Source of the DNA: Lasiosphaeris hirsuta
Lineage: Eukaryota > Ascomycota > Sordariomycetes > Sordariales > Lasiosphaeriaceae
Reading direction: 5' to 3'
NCBI GenBank assembly: GCA_030549175.1
Contig: JAUKUA010000007.1
Location: forward strand, 1,364,001-1,428,000
DNA: 64,000 nt
A program made the position numbers and the translations under genes. The notes under the pieces were generated by a model. The model was not told the DNA's origin and searched no databases. It saw only the letters and a program-made list of their open reading frames with translations. Below, one piece after another: positions 23,073 through 34,956 of this stretch (its first letter is position 1; each line of letters opens with the position of its first letter).

Positions 23073-24704
23073 GAGGATAGAGGGATGACTTTTGCGATTC
23101 GCTCGGGAAGTAGAAGGAGTGATATCTCGGTTTCGGTTGTGCAATTATACTGGGGACTCTTTCTTTGGGCTGTTCCTTTCGCGCGGTTCCTTTGGACTAT
23201 GAGATTGTGAATCACGGCTCTTGATGGGCACCGAGCTGCGCGAGACTCGCCAGTTCCTTCCTTTGTGCTACAATTAGGATCCGTATATGCAGACCTTGTG
23301 GGTTCCTTGCAAATCTACCAAAGGGGCTTGTGATCGGAAGGTAGCGTGATCCAGAGACGTATCTGGACTGATCCCGATATCTGCCCAGTTCGGTGGAAAG
23401 CCTGCAAAGCTGCCGGCCTCGGGCGTTGGACTACATGATTGGGGAAGGGTACAGAGAAGGTAAGACCGCTCCATAATAAGTTTACAGTATGAATTTTCTA
23501 GCCTGCAAGTTGATCTCGATCGAGGGCAATGGTGGCTTCCCTTTCTATTCATGATGAGCTGTCACAATAATGGTCAAAGATGAGACGCTTGTCATCAAAC
23601 GGCATCGCCCCCTGAGAGGTGCTAGTAATATCCAAGCTGTGATGGCTCGACATCAACATAAGGATATAGTGGTATAGTTACGTCAGTTACGATATACTAT
23701 TGCAGCCGTATAAGCAGCGGATGCATTAGCATACGCCGGAACCTCACCGGCCCCCCCGGAAGTTTTCTTTCAATGGGGGGTGAGGAGATGCGGCCGGGGT
23801 TCCACAGCATCTCTTCAACGTGGAGGGCCAATCAGGTGGCTATATGCGCACCCGGCATTCCTGATGCTTGCCTCCAATGATGTCGAGAGGGAGAGATATA
23901 GAGGCTTTCCCAAGATCGAGAAGGCCAGGAGTGCGAGGGGTTGCGGCTGATCCGGGCGATGCACCTACCCAGACTGACGGGTCACGGCATACACGTCCAA
24001 ATGGGTAGCACACGGCGGTGGCCCCGGGCCGGAGGCTAGTCACCCCCTTTCGCACTCCATGGTGGGCTCTGGTTGACGCGGCTTCCGGATCGATGCTTGA
24101 GCAGCACCGTAGGAGCGTCATGTCTCAGGAGGGGACATCCGTCGGGATTTGAGAGGATGATGCTTAGTCTTGCTGTCGTCAGCATTGGCGGATTCACAGT
24201 GCCTTGGATGCGGTCTTGAAGCTCTAGAACGGAGGCAAGCAAATCGGCTGATTAAGGGCCAGACTCTGAACGCAATTAGAGCATTGCATGTGAGAGAGAA
24301 ACAAAAAGAAGCCGCCTGAGTGCCTGGTGTCTTCAAGGCGAGAGGCATGGCGAGGCATGGCGAGGCATCATTGGATTGTTCAATGCAGGAAGCCGTACGC
24401 AAGCTGCTTCGGCTGTATGCACCAGAGTCAAAGGAGATGTTTGCGCGAGATGCTGGTAAGGCTGGCTGCATTTGGGTCTGTCGCCGTGAGCCCTAATGTG
24501 CAGAGACAGAAGATGGGCTGCGTTGATGTGATGGCGAAAAAAAACGGAGAGCGTGCGCCAGCCAGACGGATCGTGCCCCGCAGTCGGGAACAAAGGAGGG
24601 AATGGGGGAAAGGAAAGGAAGGGCTGAGCGAGACAATCCGCGGCATCCAAGACATGCGCAGACCAGACCCCATCGACCACGGCACCGGACCGGCAGAGCT
24701 CGAC

Positions 24705-24732
24705 AGGGGCAGGGGCAGGGGCAGGGGCAGGG
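24705..24732. repeat. AGGGGC hexanucleotide repeat
   Basis: About 4.7 tandem copies of AGGGGC. The G-rich strand has spaced runs of four G that could in principle fold as a G-quadruplex. Intergenic; no function shown. Confidence 0.85.
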
Positions 24733-25399
24733 ACTCGAGGACAACGGCCATTGTATTTCCAGACGGCAGCAGAGGATATTCTCATCCTCGTCACCCGTCC
24801 TTCGCGCCTGCACTTGTTTGCCCCATGCGGAGGCTTGCATGCATATCGATGCTGCAGCAGAGGCCTTTCGGGGTGAAAACAGAGAAGGAGCCAACCTGAG
24901 GGCGAGCTCAAGTTGTTGCCTCACGAGCAAACATTCCAGGTGGTGCGTGATGCCCGTGGCAGCGCCTGTTTTTTTACTACGTCCCCAGGGCGTCAGGGGC
25001 ACCCACAGCAGTCCACACAGCAGACAGCAGCCCACCGCCTGGGTGACAGCCCAGGGGCCCGTGGATCCTTGAAGCATCCATGTCGTGGGAGGCAACTAAC
25101 CTCCACTCCTCTGTCTCTCGATACCGGCTGGTACCTTTCTTTCCCTTTGCACCCTCCACCCTCCAGTCCGCCCCTGGGCTGGTAGACAAAGGACGGCCAA
25201 CTTCGACTCCCTTCGCTTTTTCCCTCTTCAGGTGCTGGATATAACTGCCGCTCGCCGTCCCTCCAGCATCCAAAGTCCAGAGGACCTCCAAAAGCCCCAC
25301 TCAGCGCAGCACCACCGATACCCACCAATACCCACCACATCCTCGACGCTGCACCCGCTTCCCGTTCTTAGCCGCCGGAGCGCACTCGCCGCATCACCA

Positions 25400-25441
25400 C
25401 ATCACAATCCACCCTCACCACATCACAATCCACCCTCACCA
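25400..25441. repeat. 21-base direct repeat in 5' leader
   Basis: Two perfect adjacent copies of a 21-base CA-rich unit, ending 16 bases before the ATG at 25458. It probably lies in the 5' UTR; the sequence is unstructured and CA-rich, as many fungal leaders are. Confidence 0.8.
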
Positions 25442-25457
25442 CTCTCACACATAAAAC

Positions 25458-26184
25458 ATGGCATCCGGCGGCCAGTCGGGCGGCTCTGCCCCAGCATACC
25501 GGGCCCAGGGCTACACCCAGTCCCGCCAGCCATCGTACGTGACACAGACATCGTCGTCGTCCGTCATGGGCGACTCCTTCTCACCCCAGATGCGGGACCG
25601 CCAGGCCCGCGGCAAGGACCCCTACCACTCCGGCGACGGCTCAGAGGGTAGCGACCTCAGCGACCGCGAGACGGGTACCGGAACCAGACTCCGCCTCGGC
25701 AGCAGTCGGTAAGTGCTCAACCTGTCTCGACTAACTCAACCAGTCCTCAACGTTCAAGGCAACTCACATGACCCGACTGACATGTCAACCCCAGCAACCT
25801 CGACAAGGAAGACTTCAGTAGGACCGAGCGCCGCCACAAGGCCGTCGCCTTCCTCGACAGCCCCGAGTTGCTGATGATGTACGCCCAGAGCACAGGAGAC
25901 GTGAGTCCCCCCCCCCCCCCCCCTTTTCATTTTACTGCGTCCAGCTCCTTTTACCCCTGTCCCTCGGCCCGTGGTAAACTAAAACTCAACCCCCCCCGTT
26001 AAAGAGCATACCCGGCGCCCGCCTGCACTTCATGAAAATGCTCTGCGGCTACGACGACGAGTCCATGGAAGACAGTCGCAAGTCCACCTCACGCCACCTC
26101 CACCACCACCACCATCAGCAACACCAACACCCCCGGCGCGACACAGACAAGCGCCGGGGCGGCGACCGGGCGAGTGCCCGCTAA
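25458..26184 (+). CDS. Conserved ascomycete protein of unknown function with His-rich tail
   Basis: Three exons (25458-25708, 25795-25900, 26005-26184) give 178 residues. Both introns keep frame and have consensus ends (GTAAGT...CAG; GTGAGT...AAG). Intron 2 contains seventeen C directly after the donor hexamer. The N-terminal ~85 residues are Ser/Gly/Gln-rich and disordered (several SYVTQTSSSS-like stretches). The middle, NLDKEDFSRTERRHKAVAFL followed by a DSPELLMMYAQ segment, is predicted helical and is the likely conserved core. The C-terminus has a run of His and Gln residues and an Arg-rich end. No catalytic motif, signal peptide or membrane segment. No function assigned. Confidence 0.75.
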
Positions 26185-27392
26185 CCGCTTCGAAAATGCC
26201 TAGGATGATATGTGTACGAGACGCTTTCATGCAACAGGAGCGGCACCCACCCACCCGCCAACCAAATCCCCTCCCCCCCCAACTCATAGAATAGAGTTCA
26301 ACGAAGGGATTGGGTTCTCATTCATGGTCGACGGTTCATCATTGTCATTATTGCTATTAGGGGTCGGTGTGCTGGGTATAATCGTTGTGTCTGCTTATCA
26401 TTCCAAGAGTGGGATGGGACTACCAGCAATATGGGGCATGCCAGGCAAACAAACCAGATATGGACGGACCAGCAGACAGCATGTGTCTGTGACAGCCATT
26501 TAAGGAAAACCATCAAGGGACTACGAAAAGGTATGACGACGTAATGACTGAACGAGGAAACGTCACAAGGGAACACAGGAAGCCCACACTATCGTGTGCA
26601 GCATGGCTTCATCAACCGGGTCAGTAATGGCGACTTGTCTTGGAGCTCGGAAATAGCGAGAGGCAAGGACTATTAATATCGAGTTATTTTGAACTGATTG
26701 TTGTACCGATTCTCTTTTGATCTACTCTCTCCAAACACTACATTAGCTACCAGATAAAGTATCCAACCTCACCCATCATCACATACCACAATGCGCACAT
26801 CATATCATCACCCGCAAGTCAGACTGCAACATAGTGCAATTGTCATTCCAACCTCCGCTACATTCCAAATAACACAACACTCTGAAAATGTTTGGGTATA
26901 TACACGAATAACATATATGTAACAACACTTGATGTATCTTCCATATGCATTGCTTTCCAACCCCGAACCATTCCATGGAAATGATTCCCGACATGGATTG
27001 TGCAATAACAACCCTCCCCTTCTCCACCAGCGGTATCAGCGCACCCCCTTCAAATCCAAGAATCCCTAAAATCCACCAAAACGAACAAGTCCCTCCACAC
27101 AACCCATAAGACATAGGGGTATGTAAGTGTAAGCTGTAGCTGTAGTTGCTTTCCACACAAACCACTGCCAGACCATCTCGGCCCCGTGGTATTTGTATAG
27201 CAACATGTTGTATATATACAAAGCCAAAAACATAACAAAAGATCGCCGTGCCATGCAATAAAAAAAATAATAGAAGCCCCATGTCCAAGCCGAACCCAGC
27301 CCACACCGACTAATGCGACCGGCTTCACACACTAATCAAATCCAAATTAAACGTGTAAAAATCCAAGTCCATGCCAAACCCATTCAAGCCGC
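26185..27392. other. Convergent intergenic region (3' UTRs)
   Basis: This spacer lies between the 3' end of the plus-strand hypothetical gene and the 3' end of the minus-strand ADAM gene. It becomes AT-rich toward 26700-27350, as 3' UTRs do. Minus-strand open frames here (up to 168 codons) read as Cys/Trp/Ile-rich nonsense and are rejected. Confidence 0.65.
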
Positions 27393-29890
27393 TTAGGCAT
27401 ACCTAAAACTCCGACTCCTCATGGGCTCCCACGGCCCGCTCTGCGCCTGTTGCATTTGCGGCCCGGCACCGGGGTAAGGAGCGGGCACACCGCGGACGGC
27501 GCCGCCCTGGGCGGGAACGGGCGGCATGGGGCCGTAGCCATAGTTATTCCAGCCACCAGACGGGGGTTTGGGCACGCCACGGCCGGCGACCGGGACTCTC
27601 TTGCGGCGACGGAACGATGAGATACAGCAGGCGAGAATCGCCAAAACAACCAACCCACCGACGACGCTAGCCACGGGGATGACAATGTTCTTATTCTCAC
27701 TGAACCAGTCGCCAATCTGGTTGCCGAGGTTGGCACCCTGGCAGTTGCCGTTGGAGCACTTGCCACCCCCTTCGCAGGGGGTGCCGTCGAGGAAGTATTG
27801 TTGCATCGTGTAGCACGTGTTGCGGCCGAACTCGGGTGATGCGCACGACAGAATGCAGCCCTGCGTCGAGCACGAGTAGGTGTCGTTGCCCGTCGTAAGG
27901 CTGCCCATGAGCGTCTTGCACTGCAGGTCGCGCGATGTGCACTGGCCCGATGCGCACTGGAGGCTCGCGCCATTTGTTCCACACGACGTACCATCAGGCG
28001 AGCTCGAGTCGATAGGACATGTTGGCGAGCTGCCAGAGCAAGTCTCTTGCGGATCACACGAGCCCGTACTCGGCCGGCAAACGGTACCGGCGCCCTTGAA
28101 CTGGCACTGCTGCGAGCAGCACTCCTCGTTGGACGGGTCGCAGACGCTGTTAGTTGTTAACTTGCACGTCGTCGGGTTGCAGCAGCTATTGCCAGCGCAG
28201 CCCGTCGCTCCACCGCAGTCGCATTCCTCGCCCTGTTCAACGATGCCGTTGCCGCACTGGCTGCCTGTGATGGTAGCCACATCCTTGTTATTGGCCAAAC
28301 AGAGCACCCGGTTCGAGTTGCGTCCCAAAAAGCTGCAGACGTTGCCGACACTGCAGGGGGAAAAGTTTGTGATGCCGTTGCCGGTCGATGGGTTCATGAC
28401 AAACTGAGAGCCCGCATTACACGTCTGGGCGGATAGCGGGCAACACTGTTGCCTTGTCGCCGTGCCGTCACTGCAGGCTGACGAAGTACAGTCGTGGACC
28501 GCTCCGAAGGTATGACCCGTTTCATGAGCAAAAACCAGCCATTCCGTGGGCGTACGGACAACAACATTGGCACCCGCAATTGTTTCGTTGGAAGCCGACT
28601 GCGCGCCGGTCTGGCAGACTTGGCCGAGCCACGCAAGCCCAACGGCAGAACCGGTGTTGCATGTGGTCAGCAATGTCCAGTATGCGTTATTGTCCTTCCA
28701 CTGGCCACGCCACGTGGAGAATAGGTTGAGACGATCTGTAATGGTGGTAGTACCACACTTGACGTTCCAAGGCGCCGAGGCCGGAGGGGTGCTGGGGCAC
28801 TCGGCTTCGCTGACAGTCAGATTTTGAATACCTAGGGAGATGTTGAAGGTGCTCTCAAACAGCTGCGAGGCCGAATTGACCTGTTGGATAATGTTCGCCT
28901 TGACCGCCGCCGTCGAATTGAACAGGGCCGTGTACGTGCAGTCGGTAGCAATGCCGACCAAGGCGACCTTCCTTGTCGTCGGGCATCCCTGCGTTGATCC
29001 AATAGAGTTGGCAAGATTGACACCGGCACCGGTTCCGCCCTGCGTGTCCGTCTGACGCCCAAAGAGACTCTTCGGGCTGACAGCCCAGGGAGTCGTAGCC
29101 TCCTCGACTGCGCGATAAGCCAGATTTTTCTCGTCCATGTTGTATACGAGCGAATCTGAATTGCAGCCCACATTGCCACCCAAGTCTCGCTTCAAGTCAT
29201 CGTTGTGGTCCGAATGTCCAGGTGGCGTTACGAGAACATCGGAATCCCGCCATACAACCATGTACTCCTCAGCACTCATCTCAATCTCGGGGTCCCCTGG
29301 CAACATTGTCTGCCGATAATGCTTGCTCATTTGAACGTGGTGGTGGTCTCCATTCACCCTCAAGGCGCCCTCAAAGAGCGGCTTGCTACCGTCCTGATGC
29401 ACATTAATCCGAGCCCAACCCGCATTCGTCCATTCGGTATGCCCTTCTAGCTGGATGAAGGCATTCCCCTTGAAGATTCTATGCTCTGATCTGTCGATGG
29501 TCTCGACGCGGCGTACCGAGCCATCGGCGCCGAGGACTCGTACCGTCGCATCCTCGCTGAGGATATCGTGATTCGGCTCGAGGGCGAGGCGAATCTTTTG
29601 CGCGCGGTCGTGGAGGAGGAAGGTGATCTCGAATGACGAGTACGCAGTTACACGGTGCGCCGGTGTGTGAATGACAGGGTCGTCAAGGCGACTCACGTAG
29701 GATAGGGGATTCCGTTGTACGGAGTCGGCTTCACGGGGCGGGTTAGACAAACGATCGAGGGTTATACGCACGTCGTTGGCAAACACTAGTCTGCATCTCG
29801 ACTCAAAACCACAAAGCACTTACCTGTCGCAGGTTGGAGCAGGAGGCCAGCGCCAGCGAGTAGGGCCGCGAAGGCCGTAAAAAGGGTCAT
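27393..29890 (-). CDS. ADAM-family (reprolysin/disintegrin) membrane metalloprotease
   Basis: Exon 1 (29890-29824) encodes a signal peptide, MTLFTAFAALLAGAGLLLQP; exon 2 (29728-27393) the rest, 800 residues in all. The intron is supported by GTAAGT, branch CTAAC and acceptor AAG, and joins to ADSVQRNPLSYVSRLDDPV, the usual N-terminus of fungal ADAMs. In order: prodomain (~25-260), reprolysin catalytic domain with HETGHTFGAVHD at 424-435 (three zinc histidines plus catalytic Glu) and Met-turn FVMNP near 467, disintegrin domain ~513-601 (ECDCGG, CCNPTTCKL, CRPSTGSCDPQETC), Cys-rich segment, one transmembrane helix ~702-727, then a short Arg/Pro-rich cytosolic tail. Such proteases shed or cut cell-surface proteins; the fungal versions (ADM-A/ADM-B in Aspergillus) have poorly known substrates. 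All catalytic residues are present, so it is probably active. Confidence 0.95.
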
Positions 29891-32452
29891 AATTCAATCC
29901 CTAACAACACGCTTGGTCCATGGGGGAAACAACAGATGTGCCTAGTGTTGGGGTCAAGATGTCTTCCTTGTGGTAGTTTTCTAATGTTCCGGTTCGATTT
30001 GCAGATCGTCTTGCAAAGCGGGAGACACAGCGTAATGTGTAGGTGACAGCGGTCGGTGGGGGGAGGGGGGATGGTTGGAGATCAAGTGGTGGATAAAGCA
30101 GGATTCTCGCACTGCGCTGCTACAAATTGCTGCAGAGGGCTGCAAATAATGGAGGGGGGAAAGGGGGGAGAGCGGCTGGGCCGGTGGCTTGGTTTTGTTG
30201 GTTCTGTGTCGGGGGTTCGTGTAGCTGTGTGGTTCGTGTGTGCAGCCGCGATGCCTGGCAAAGGGCCTAGGGATGGGATTCGGATGCAGAAAGGGACAAA
30301 AAGGGAGCAGTGAGAGCGCAGTAAGTGGGAGTGACGCCTTCCCAGCAGGGTTTAGCCAAGATGACCAAGCACCGTGCGAGCGCCAGAAATGGCCGATATG
30401 GCCGTTGGATTGCGCGGTTCTCAGGGGTCTGCGGCTTGGGGCGTCAGCTGCGGCCTGCAAGTCTGCAGGGTACAGTCAGCCTTCCGGGTTCAGGTCTGTG
30501 TGTTCTCTCTGTCTGCGCTGGCTGTCTGCCTGTCTGGCGACGGGGGATTTCCGCAGCTCGCAGCTCACCATCAGCACAATCACACAATTGTCCGAAACGC
30601 AGTTTTGTTTTTTGGCCTGATTTCTGTTTATCCCCCCCCCCCCCAATTCGCCGATTGCCATGTCGACCGGAAAAGACGCTAGCGCGGAGACTTCTGGATT
30701 CGAAAACCATCAACAATAACGACGATAATGCCCTACGCGGCTGGTAAACTCGACAGCAGTAGCCCAGTGCGATGGCAGAAGCTGCTGCCCTCTTCTGCGA
30801 CTGCTTCTCGCCTGAGATACATCCGGGGCGCCGCGCAACGGTGTTTTGGGCCAGCCTCTGGTCGCACCGCGCCTCAGCCCTGGACCTAGCCCTTGACACC
30901 GTGACACCAAGCAACCCTCTGTCTCGGTTTCAGAAAGTCGTCAAACAGCGGCTAGTAGCTTGGGGTGTGTTTCTCCTGGCCGACGCCTAGTGTAACCGCT
31001 CGGATCTTGTTTGGACCGCAAGGCCAATCCGCCGGCAGCCCTTTACCATAAGAAGAAAAAAACCTCTGCAGAAAGTCAATTGAATTGTTTCTTTCGTCTC
31101 TTGGATCCCCCAAACTATCGTTAGCCTCGTCTTTGCAGGAGTCAAGTGAGACCTAACCATGTATAGAAGTGGATCGCTAGACCCTTCCACCGGCCAGCCA
31201 AGCGTTCCCTCCAAGAACTAGCTCGGCTCCTAGATGGTCAAGCCGCACTGTGCAGGCTTTCTCTCTGCTCGGCCTCGTCGAGACCCGGCTTGGGGGAGGA
31301 GCCTCGCTGTCGATGGTGAGGATGAGATCAGACGGGGACGCTGGCAGAGCGCGACACGACGCTACTGCTCCACGCCTGCGGTCCTTGCTTGCTGTGCATG
31401 CTCCTAGTGCCATCTCAAATCGTAATCGGCTCCCATCTCATCGTCAAAAAGACCCAAGCTCGCCTGTCAACCCAAGCTGCCAAGTTGTTCAACATAGACT
31501 AAGCCCCAAGGCACAGCGTACTACGGACGCAGCATACTGACGCGTAAGGCCTGCTGCGTAACTGCGTCCCCGTCCGGTCTCTTGGCTGCGCAGGCGGGAC
31601 TCGTCGCTGAACCTAATCAACCAGGGCCCAAAAGCCTTACTGCCGTAACCAGAACCGGTTCACCATCTGAGTGGATCGTTTAAGTTGTGTTCGCTGCTGC
31701 CGGATTGAATTGCGGACTTTGGCACGACCAAGTCCGAGTCCCAGTTTTACACCCGCAACGGCGGCTAGGGCGATCCGATTCTCGTCGACGCGCGGCTGGA
31801 TTGACATGGCCACCCAAAGAGGCCTCTCGTCCGTTGCAGCACTCAAAGTCGTCTTTCTCGACAAGAGCGAGCATACTACTCACAAGTCCCAGACAATTGA
31901 CTGATAACTACTAACAAATGAAACCACCGCCTCGGTAAGCAGGTGGCCGATTGACATTGTCCTCCACGTTCAGGGAGTCTCATTAAAAAACATACATAAA
32001 TAACTCACACCCGACCACTCAAAAAGTACTGTAGTAACCAAGGCCCAAGCAGACAGAGTGCTGACACCATACAGCACACAGCCACACTCTTCGTATAATA
32101 CTTCGTAGCACGCCGACTCTGTCCAGCCACTCCACCCACTCCCAGCAAGGCTGCCCCAATCTCCTGAACAGATCTACCCGTCCCCGCAAGACAGCCAGAA
32201 ATAGGGCTGGCAGAATAGTAAAATGATTATCATTTATGTGGCCCATACAACGATAATAGTATATACTGCTACTGGTACCCTTGTGCCACAACGGGCTCAA
32301 AATTGGGGGCTTAATAACTCAAACAACAAATGCCTGCTCCGACATCGACTCCCATGGCTAGTATTCGTCCCTGTAAGCTCTTGCAGTCCTGCAGCGAGCG
32401 TAATGGTAATGATAAAAACGGTGGTATAATCCCAGACCTAAACGCCTCCTCT
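29891..32452. other. Intergenic region upstream of the ADAM gene
   Basis: This 2.56-kb region is upstream of the ADAM gene and downstream of acetyl-CoA synthetase (both on the minus strand). It contains a C13 run at 30632-30644 and becomes AT-rich toward 31950-32450, consistent with the acetyl-CoA synthetase 3' end. No gene seen. Confidence 0.6.
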
Positions 32453-34956
32453 TCACTTCTTATTCCTGGCCTCATGAACAACCGCAATGATCTTGTCCAC
32501 CACACTGGGATCCGAGAGCTGACAAGACCCCGTTAGTAAAACACAGGTGAGAAGAGGTATATATCAGCAACTTACCGTCGATGTGTCGCCCAGTTGGTCC
32601 TCCTCTCCAGCCAAGATCTTTCTCAAGATGCGGCGCATGATCTTGCCACTGCGCGTCTTGGGGAGGTCGGGCACAATGTACACCGCCTTAGGTGCCGCAA
32701 AGGGGCCGATGCTCTTGCGCACCTGCAGGATGAACTCTTTCCGGAGCGCGTCCGAGTTCTCAGTGCCTTCCTTGACAGCGACAAAGGCGTTGACTGCCTG
32801 GCCGGTGAGCTCGTCCGCCACACCGACGACGGCCGCTTCAGCAATAGAGTGATGCTCAATCAGAGCCGCCTCGATCTCGGCCGTGGACAACCGATGGCCG
32901 CTAACGTTTACTACGTCGTCGACACGGCCGCGGATCCAGTAAAAACCATCGTGGTCTCGGCCGGCACCGTCACCGGTGAACTAAATAGCAAGTTAGTTTG
33001 GGGAGTGTCAACAGTTTAGCAATGAAGAACTCACATAGTAGCCCTTGTACACATTGAGGTATGTGTCCATGTACCGCTTGTGCGCGCCCCAGACAGTGCG
33101 AGCCATGCTTGGCCATGCCTGCTTGAAAGCCAGGACTCCCTCGACATCATTGCCGTGGATCTCTTCGCCTGAAACAGGGTCGATGATTGCCGGCTCGATT
33201 CCAAAGAACGGGAGCGAGGCCGAGCCGGGCTTCGTTGGGGTGACACCAGCAAGGGGAGTGATGACGTTGGATCCCGTCTCCGTCTGCCAGTATGTCTATC
33301 CAGGAGTTAGCGACGCTGTTTAGGGGTCGGAAATCGGGGACCGATACGCACGTCAACAATCTGGGCCTCCTCTTTGCCAACAACCTCGAAGTACCACTTC
33401 CAGACCTCGGCAGCGATGGGCTCACCGACGGAGCCGAGAACCCGGAGGTGCTTCATCTCATTCTTAACGAAATGGTCACCTGCCCGCTTGAGAAGGCGGA
33501 GCGCAGTCGGCGCAACGTAGAACTGCGTGACCTTGTGCTTGTCGATAATGTCCCAATAGCGCGAGAAATTGGGATACGCGGGGGTACCCTCGAAGACGAC
33601 AGTGGAGACACCAAGGAGGAGTGGCGCATAAACAACATAGGTATGCCCAGTGATCCAGCCCACGTCTCCTCCGCAGAAATACCGGTCGCCATCGTGGATA
33701 TCAAAGACATACTTGCCCGTCGCTGCGGCGCCGAGAAGGAAACCACCGGTGGTGTGCATGACGCCCTTGGGCTTGCCGGTGGACCCAGACGTGTAGAGGA
33801 GGAACAGAGGGTCCTCGGAGTTGACGGGCTCGGGGGCGAGGTATGCGGGCCACTTGTCGACCTCTTCATGCCACCAATAATCGCGGCCCGGGGTCATGGG
33901 AACGTCGGCGCCGGTCCTCTTGTAGACCAGCACGTGGCTGACGTCGGGGCACTGCTTGAGCGCATCGTCGACAATCTTCTTGGTTCCAATCAACTTGCCA
34001 CCGCGCTTGCCCTCGTCAGTGGTGATGACAACTTTACTCTTGCCATCGACAACTCGGTCGCGTAGGGAATCAGCCGAGAAGCCGGCAAATACTACCGAGT
34101 GGACCGCGCCGATTCTGCTGCAGGCGAGAAAGGCTATGAGAGCCTCGGGGATCATGGGCAGGTAGATAGCAACTGTGTCTCCCTTCTTGACGCCCATCGA
34201 CTTGAGGACATAGGCTGTCTTGGAAACCTCGCGCAGGAGCTCACCATAGGTGACGTTGCGGCCATCGCCGGGCTCGTCAGCTTCATAAATGATGGCGACC
34301 TTGTCAGGGTCCTTGAAGGCGTGGCGATCGACGCAGTTGTACGAAGCGTTAAGCTCGCCCTCGAGAAACCATGCGTTGTCGCCATTGGTCAGGGAGCCGC
34401 TGTGGACAGTCTGGAAGTCCTTGCTCCAGGTGAGCAGCTCGCGCGCGAGCCTCCCCCAAAACTTGTTAGGCTCTGTGATGGACTCCTTGTACAGCTGTTG
34501 GTACTCCTCGATGTCTGGAAGGGTGGCGGGTTAGCTTGGCTCAGCGTTCCGCAACCGTAACCCCGCCGTAGCATCCATCCCACGCGTTGCACGGCTCGGA
34601 GCGAAAGGTGGGGGAGGGGGAATTCCATGCAGTGAACTTACTGGCTAGATGAGGCTTGCTGGGATGCTCTGCCGCAACCAGGTTAGCGCGTCTGTCTTCC
34701 CTTCGTCCAGCGGTCGAGCGGTCCAGGCAAGCTGCCCCGCACGCCACTGAGGTCTTGGCGGTTACGTACTGTCCAGCATCTTTTGGGGAGGATCTAACAG
34801 GAAAAGAGCGATGAGTTAGCGGGCATGCCCAGCAGAAACGCCAGGTTTTCGCGCATAGAGGTGTCAATTGGGTTCTTGGGGACCTGGGATCTTACGGAAT
34901 GTGTCGACATCATGGGCCTCTGCGACCACGGGGGCCTTGGGAGCTTCCGCGGCCAT
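32453..34956 (-). CDS. acu-5/facA: Acetyl-CoA synthetase (acetate-CoA ligase, AMP-forming)
   Basis: Seven exons on the minus strand (34956-34896, 34793-34770, 34668-34642, 34514-33352, 33295-33035, 32980-32576, 32518-32453) give 668 residues, the normal length. It activates acetate to acetyl-CoA via acetyl-AMP. Visible: start [20 protein letters not shown], then FHPPQKMLD and [18 protein letters not shown] assembled from two microexons (24 and 27 bases), adenylate motif [39 protein letters not shown], and the C-terminal SGK lysine (K625, TRSGKIMRR), whose acetylation switches the enzyme off in known homologues. The fungal gene is induced by acetate through FacB and repressed by CreA in Aspergillus; I did not identify certain binding sites. 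Upstream, an in-frame ATG at 35118 would add 54 residues that resemble a mitochondrial presequence. Confidence 0.96.

Larger units (their letters stand above)
23073..25457. other. Intergenic region with short tandem repeats
   Basis: No gene can be supported. Short tandem arrays are visible: gaggcatggc units at about 24342-24370, AGGGGC repeated about 4.7 times at 24705-24732, and in the presumed 5' UTR of the next gene a 21-base unit (starting catcacaatccaccctcacc) repeated twice at 25400-25441. Open frames of up to 200 codons over the GC-rich part overlap one another on both strands and have no domain. Confidence 0.55.

Noticed and set aside
24493..25095. About 200-codon minus-strand open frame
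   Set aside because: Overlaps several equally long frames on both strands in a GC-rich repeat-containing region; no domain.
26800..27306. 168-codon minus-strand frame after the ADAM gene
   Set aside because: Lies in the probable ADAM 3' UTR; Trp/Cys/Ile-rich nonsense translation.
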